Below are positions 58,985 to 64,000 of a DNA stretch of 64,000 bases, one piece after another. Under the pieces are notes generated by a model, which worked only from the letters and a program-made list of their open reading frames with translations, was not told the origin of the DNA and searched no databases. Source of the stretch: Thereva unica (taxonomy: Eukaryota > Arthropoda > Insecta > Diptera > Therevidae); NCBI GenBank assembly GCA_949987705.1, contig OX465281.1:1156001-1220000 (forward strand), given 5' to 3'. The position numbers were made by a program, and so were the translations under genes. Numbering within the stretch: position 1 is the first letter of the stretch; every line of letters starts with the position of its first letter.

Positions 58985-59868
58985 TTTTAAGAAAAACTGT
59001 TTTTGAATTTCAACTTTTCCGGAAAACCGCTGAAACCGGGAAACCGCGTCAAATCTTTCGAAAAATGATTTAGTTTTGGCGATCTGCTCCTCATTGGAAC
59101 CATATTCCTTTCGGACGAGCTTAGCCGGTATAGTAGTGACTGGGGGGAATATGGAAGAGGCCGAAGCAATTCAAAATGGAACTCGTGCTATTTTGCCACT
59201 GTCGCGATCGTCTTGTGGCACGGTGCATTGTCTTGGTGAAAGAGCACTTGTTCCTTCTTCATTAATAACCGACCGTTTTACGCAATTTCGTCCTTAGATA
59301 TGTAATTATTAACTATTGATCCTTTTTTCTATAACCTTCTTATCCGACTTTCGCGTTTTTGTCCGGTTTGGACGGCTTTTTGCGGTTGCTATCCACTCAG
59401 CCTATTGCCGATTTGACTCTGGAGTGTAATGGCGATTCATGGTTCATCCATTGTCACACGTCGCAAGAAAAATTGTTTTTATTTCGCCTAAACAGCTCCA
59501 AACACCGCTCTGTAGTAATGTTGTTGTTTTTGGTCAACAGTGAGTGAGCAAACACGGTATCCACTTCGAACAGAGCTTTCTCGTAGACAAATATTCATAC
59601 CACATAATGAATAAACTGCCTTCTGATATTTCCAAGGTGTCAGTTATTAATCGCAACTTCTCTTTTCACTCTTCCAAAACGATTTTGTGACCAAGGCGCT
59701 CAGTATCAGCGGTGCTTGTCTTCTTCTTCTTGGAAATCTTTCCTTCAAATCCTTCTGCTTTATAAATAGATTTAGTTGCCAAATCGCCGAATGTGTTCTT
59801 TTGAAGCAATTCTTCTTGATTCGAAAGATCAATCAGGTCCAATTTCTGGAGTTTTATGGCGCTCTAAC
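58985..59868 (-). pseudogene. mariner transposase pseudogene
   Basis: Reading the minus strand, frames give KLQKLDLIDLSNQEELLQKN, TSTADTERLGHKIVLEE, EYLSTRKLCSKWIPCLLTVD, ERCLELFRRNKNN, FLRRVTMDEP, LFHQDNAPCHKTIATVAK and KEYGSNEEQIAKTKSFFERF. These follow the mariner order, including the ITxDExW and HQDNAPxH blocks of the D,D34D catalytic triad. Stops and frame changes occur between blocks and part of the middle is missing. The sequence ends at the N-terminal region, where a LINE tail abuts (59872). Terminal repeats were not identified. Confidence 0.85.
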
Positions 59869-59871
59869 TCT

Positions 59872-61760
59872 ATTTATTTATTTACGCCAAACAAGGCACA
59901 TTTAAACTATATATTACACAGGGAAAATGACTATAGCTAAAGTAGTTTACAGTCTAACATTATTATCACAGAGTATATTTTTATAACATATTTAGTTATA
60001 GTGTTAGTTTAGGGTAATTCGGATGACAGGAAGGATATCAATTTTTTCTTAAAGGATAATTTGCTAATTCCAGGGGAGAAGCAGGAACTGTGGCCATTGA
60101 AAATCATGCAACACCTTTGATGGGCTCGTTCTTTCCATACTCGGTCCGATGAGAATATTCCCTAAGCATTTTCGTATGCCTATTGTGTCGAACATCGTCG
60201 TTAACTTTGATCCTGCCTGACAGAAACTGATCTTTGATCTTATCGTTTAAGACATCCAAAGTAAAGCATGAAATAAGCAGCTTACGCCTATTAAACAGTG
60301 GCATGAAATCCCAACACTTTGAGCCTGTCTGTGTAGGGCGGTAGGCTATGGAAATCACGCGAGTCGTATAGGTTTCTCAGAGCAAAGAGTAGAAACTTCT
60401 TTTGCACTGACTCAAACCTACTACTGCTTACCTGGTAAATAGGATTCCAGATCGGGCATGCGTATTCTAAAATTGGGCTGACTAGCGAACAGAAAAGGGT
60501 TTTAGTTACTCGAGGGCTGTCAAACTCCTTGGCTCTTCTCTTTATAAAGCCTAGAAGTTTGCTAACTCTTGCAATAATATTATCGTAGTGCAAATTGAAA
60601 TTTAATTTATTGTCCAGTACAATACCTAGATCTACAATTTGATCAAGGAGGTCTAATACCTTGTCGTTGAGGTAATAGTATTGCAACTGTATGATTTTTT
60701 TACGAGAGAAGGTAATTACGTGGCATTTACTGGTGTTTAGTTGCAGTTTATTGGTGGAGCACCAGTCTTGTAACGTATTCAGTTTCAACTGAAGGAGAGT
60801 TACGTCATCACGCGACCTTATGACACTATATATTTTGAGGTCATCGGCATAAAAAAGATGTCGTATATTCCTTAGTTTTTCTGAAAGGTCTGAGATGAAT
60901 ATATTAAATAAAAGTGGGTCAAGATGACTATCCTGAGGGACTCCGGAAGTTACTTTGATTTCTTTTGACAGAAATCCTTGGAATCTAACGGCCTGTGTTC
61001 TTCCGCTGAGATATGATTCATCTATCTTAGGACAGAACCAAATATTCAAAATTTTAGTAGTTTTGTTATTAAAATATGGTGGTCAACACGATCAAAGGCC
61101 TTACTGAAGTCAGTATAGATAGCATCGATTTGATGATCGTTCTCCATACCACATAGTAGTTGTCGAGCGTCCTTTTTGGATTCATGTTGTTGGTCATTGA
61201 GGAGCGGATTGATTGTTTGAGCAATCTTATCGTAAACAAGCTTTTCGAAAAGTTTAGGGATTGCTGATAATATTGCAATCCCCTTTAGTTGTCCACCGAA
61301 TGCTTATTAGATGCTTTGTAAATTGGTATGAGGTAGGATTTCTTCCAAATTTTAGGAAATTTTCCTAACGATAACGGCTTGTTGAAAAAAAATGGAGAGG
61401 AAACAGAAGTTAAGTTGAGTAGCACTGCAGAAAGCAAGGAGACAGATTGTCAGAACCGTGACCTTTATTGGTATCTAGATTGATTAAATCTGGCATGATG
61501 TCTTCGACGGATAAGGATATGTTATCTATAAGAGTTAAAGTAACAGTGCGCGTGTGAGTTGGGTCAATGTGTGTTGTATCAGATTTTGAACAAAAGACTT
61601 CGGTAAACCTGTCAGCAAACAAGCTACAAATTTCCTGTGGACAAGATTAGTGTTTACTGCCATTGGTCATTGTAGTTGGATAGCTTAAGGTCTTTCGTTT
61701 TATATTAACGAATTGAAAGAATTTTTTGGGATTTCTTATAATCATGGGTCTCATTAAATA
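59872..61760 (-). mobile_element. Jockey-type LINE, 5'-truncated, with AAAT tail
   Basis: On the minus strand: FADRFTEVFCSKS and SLSVEDIMPDLINLDTNKGH (61622-61410), IPKLFEKLVYDKIAQTINPL and YTDFSKAFDRVDHHIL (61278-61069). A 252-codon frame (61049-60291) then has TSGVPQDSHLDPLLFNIFI, HLFYADDLKIYS, LNTSKCHVITFSRKK, LGIVLDNKLNFNLHYDN and SLVSPILEYACPIW, followed by a C-terminal FNRRKLLISCFTLDVLN...GKNEPI. The catalytic YADD is intact, but block B has two Gly-to-Asp changes and the ORF is split by frameshifts. The 3' end is GTGCCTTGTTTGGC plus (AAAT)n. Confidence 0.85.
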
Positions 61761-64000
61761 AAAATTATAGGTCAATGAATACAAACGTTTTGCAACACGA
61801 TCCTATTTACCAGATCAAACAACAAGTCATTTGCATACTATTGTTTTTGCCTATGTTTATTCAGCTGACTTAAAATAAATATTGAAAAGAAATCAACAAA
61901 AAACGTTAAGGCTAATAAGAATAGCTAAATGGAATTTTAGTCTTGTATGAAGCTTTAACCATTTCTGTCGCAACTTTTCCTTGTTTTACATTCATTCTGC
62001 TTTCTTTTTATGTGGCCACCGATGATTCTATTTTAGTATTTTTGAATCCTGTTTAAAAACCAAAAATTCCGCCAGGATCAATACATTTGTCTCTTCATCT
62101 GTAGGCCTATGTCTTGTTACGTCTATTGTTAAGCAAACGTTTACACCACCAGAATTCGGTTGAGCAATAATAAAACTGAGATTCAACTATGTATTGCTAA
62201 ATGTTCTTGTCTCATAAAATACCTTCACCACTGGAACCGGCTTGCTTGCCATTTGCGAGGGAGTGCCGCTGAAATCTCCATCAAACTTTAATATTCTAAT
62301 AATGTTTGTGCGCATATTGAATTTGTTTGTTTTTTCGCCGAGCTGCAGCTGTGAAAAATTTGCTCAGGCTTGAGTTAAATAACTTGAAATACGTGGTGTG
62401 GTTCGCATGCATTGTGGCCTCAAGAAATAAGTTACACACCATATTGCATATTAATAACGAGTACAATCAGAATCAGTTCATTGTTAATTATTTATGCCTT
62501 TCATGCTGAAATTTCCGCAGAAGTTTCTATATACTTAGTAAGCATGTGGTGACACGAGCTGTTTGGACATGATCTTTTGCTGTACTTGATGTTGGTCTAC
62601 CATTAAAATTTACATCTAAGCTTACACTATAATTTTCGTTAATAAAATATTGAATTATTATTTTCATTTTAGGATGTAATTATAGAGTAGAATAAATATT
62701 GACAATTAAATACGAATGCGGCTCTTAAAAATCGCACTCAACTATATTTAGCTTAATTCTGCCTTCAGCACAAAGTTATTGAGCAAATTAAATCCCCATC
62801 GAAACTAAGTGGAGAAAATTATATGCAATTTTTCTTTAAGAGCAGAGCAACCAATTAAAAGCTCATAAATCCACCACTGAACTGCATTCACTGCAAAATT
62901 TCCTCATTTACTGACTGCAAAGAGAATCCACCAAGCACTTTGTCGAGTGAATAAGTGAATAAGGCCGAGCCGCGATTAAAAGTGACAGCAAAACTTATCT
63001 TTATAAAATGGCTGGGAAAAATCAATAAATCCAAATTTGCTACAATTGCTGCCATAAATCACAACACAATGGAAGGAGGTCAACGCCGATCATGCCACGA
63101 AGATCAGTATGAGCCCTACTGATCGGTCGATCGGTGCATAATTGAAGGCTGACTTATGTGCAACGAACCTTAATCGAGTAAAGATATGCACAAACGATGC
63201 CGAACCGCGACTATAGATCCAAGTAGATCGCCTCCACAGACAATGATGCAATCGATCTTGATTGTCAGAGTTCGGTGCAATTCAATTGAAATCGCAGCAG
63301 CGACAAAGGATCACTCAAACACTTAAAAGATCATAATTGGGCGGAGTTCAGCTGGAGCAGTGCTTTTTGCGATTTCAATCAATGAGTCGATCATGAATTT
63401 GCAATCAAAGGAACGATAAACAAAATTCGCAGCGCTTTCATTGCTCGATTAGTCACGGGATCTTAGCGATCGCCAAGATTTATTCTTACCTGTGGTTCTT
63501 TGTTACTGCATTGTTGCAGCTGGTGAGCGCCTTTCTGGAAGTCATAAATCGCTTGTTTCTAGCAATTAAAAGCTTAACGGCCTTTCGATAGAGCAGCACA
63601 TTCCGCTAGAGAGTTTTTTGGGATTTCCGTAGATGGTGAAGACTACAATTCGGAAGATGGTCGTGGGCAGCAAAATTGGAATGTTTTCAAAGTGAACGCG
63701 CGGCGATCGGACTGCAGTGGGCGACTGTTTAAATATCAGACAAATAAACATTTATCCGAAACGATGCTGGTTTTTTTTATCAGCGATCGTTTTATGCCTA
63801 CGCTAGTTCTTAACTAGAGCCTGATTTTATCTAGATCACACTTGAGTTAGGTCATGGAGTGCAAATAGAGATGATTACCTTTTTTCAGACCAACTTAAAT
63901 CACTCTCACTGACGATTATGTAATAGGAATTGAGTTTTAGGCTTGCCATTTTTTTCTTCATATTATTCTTTAGCTTAGTTTTTTAACACTGGAAGTGCAG
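61761..64000 (+). other. shot intron, right end of window
   Basis: No gene or transposon is recognised. The part from about 62900 is more mixed in base composition. The window ends in ...GGAAGTGCAG. That could be a splice acceptor by dinucleotide, but the upstream pyrimidine tract is weak and no exon sequence is available to test it. Confidence 0.4.

Noticed and set aside
59595..59690. A + strand frame KLPSDISKVSVINRNFSFHS that looks like the C terminus of a LINE (RLWNxLPSDI...)
   Set aside because: The opposite strand reads LRLITDTLEISEGSLF in line with the neighbouring mariner blocks, so it is mariner coding sequence read backwards.
63991..64000. Splice acceptor at the very end of the window, leading to the next shot exon
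   Set aside because: Only an AG with a poor pyrimidine tract; the following sequence is not available.

Overview
The window is intron-rich, TE-rich animal DNA, almost certainly from an insect. There is no bacterial, phage or plasmid gene content, no CRISPR array and no operon. The clade evidence is a spectraplakin (short stop / MACF1-dystonin-plectin family) with large introns and insect-type spacing, together with CR1/L2-Jockey and RTE-like LINEs, mariner, hAT, MITEs and tRNA- and 5S-derived SINEs. I cannot name the order or species.

Host gene. One gene is clearly recognisable, the 5' end of shot on the + strand. It runs from the first coding exon (35059-35332) through the exons of the first calponin-homology (CH) domain (43213-43274, 52242-52331, 52400-52570). 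The rest of the gene (second CH domain, plakin and spectrin repeats, EF-GAR tail) must lie beyond the right edge. Between the constitutive exons are three frame-preserving candidate alternative exons. The first is a 21-nt exon at 49252-49272 encoding HWKYAAK, matching in place and sequence the vertebrate plectin/dystonin 'HWRAE' exon 2alpha. The second is a 60-nt candidate at 49382-49441. The third is a 12-nt candidate (WRDE) at 52820-52831. Two further short open segments (30855-30906 and 38193-38301) end at good donors in the same phase as the first coding exon and could be alternative first coding exons. A TATA-containing promoter followed by a possible 5' UTR exon is visible at 15445-15652.

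Layout. 1-4.2 kb: a minisatellite of about 119-bp units attached to an RTE-like 3' tail, then a SINE. 4-20 kb: mostly unique sequence with GC-rich islands, a few SINE remnants and the candidate promoter. 20-28 kb: a transposon cluster (RTE-like LINE end, MITE, 5S-derived repeat, dead LINE, two more inverted-repeat elements, a hAT remnant). 28-31 kb: unique GC-rich DNA. 31.2-34.9 kb: a LINE with intact ORF2, lying just upstream of shot coding exon 1. 35-53 kb: the shot 5' exons, with introns holding LINE and SINE fragments. 53-64 kb: intron, with LINEs, a mariner copy abutting a LINE, and a second 5S-derived repeat.

I found no previously undescribed gene system of the defence or cluster type. 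The most interesting items are the alternative-exon architecture of the shot actin-binding domain, the higher-order organisation of the minisatellite, and the paired 5S-derived repeats.
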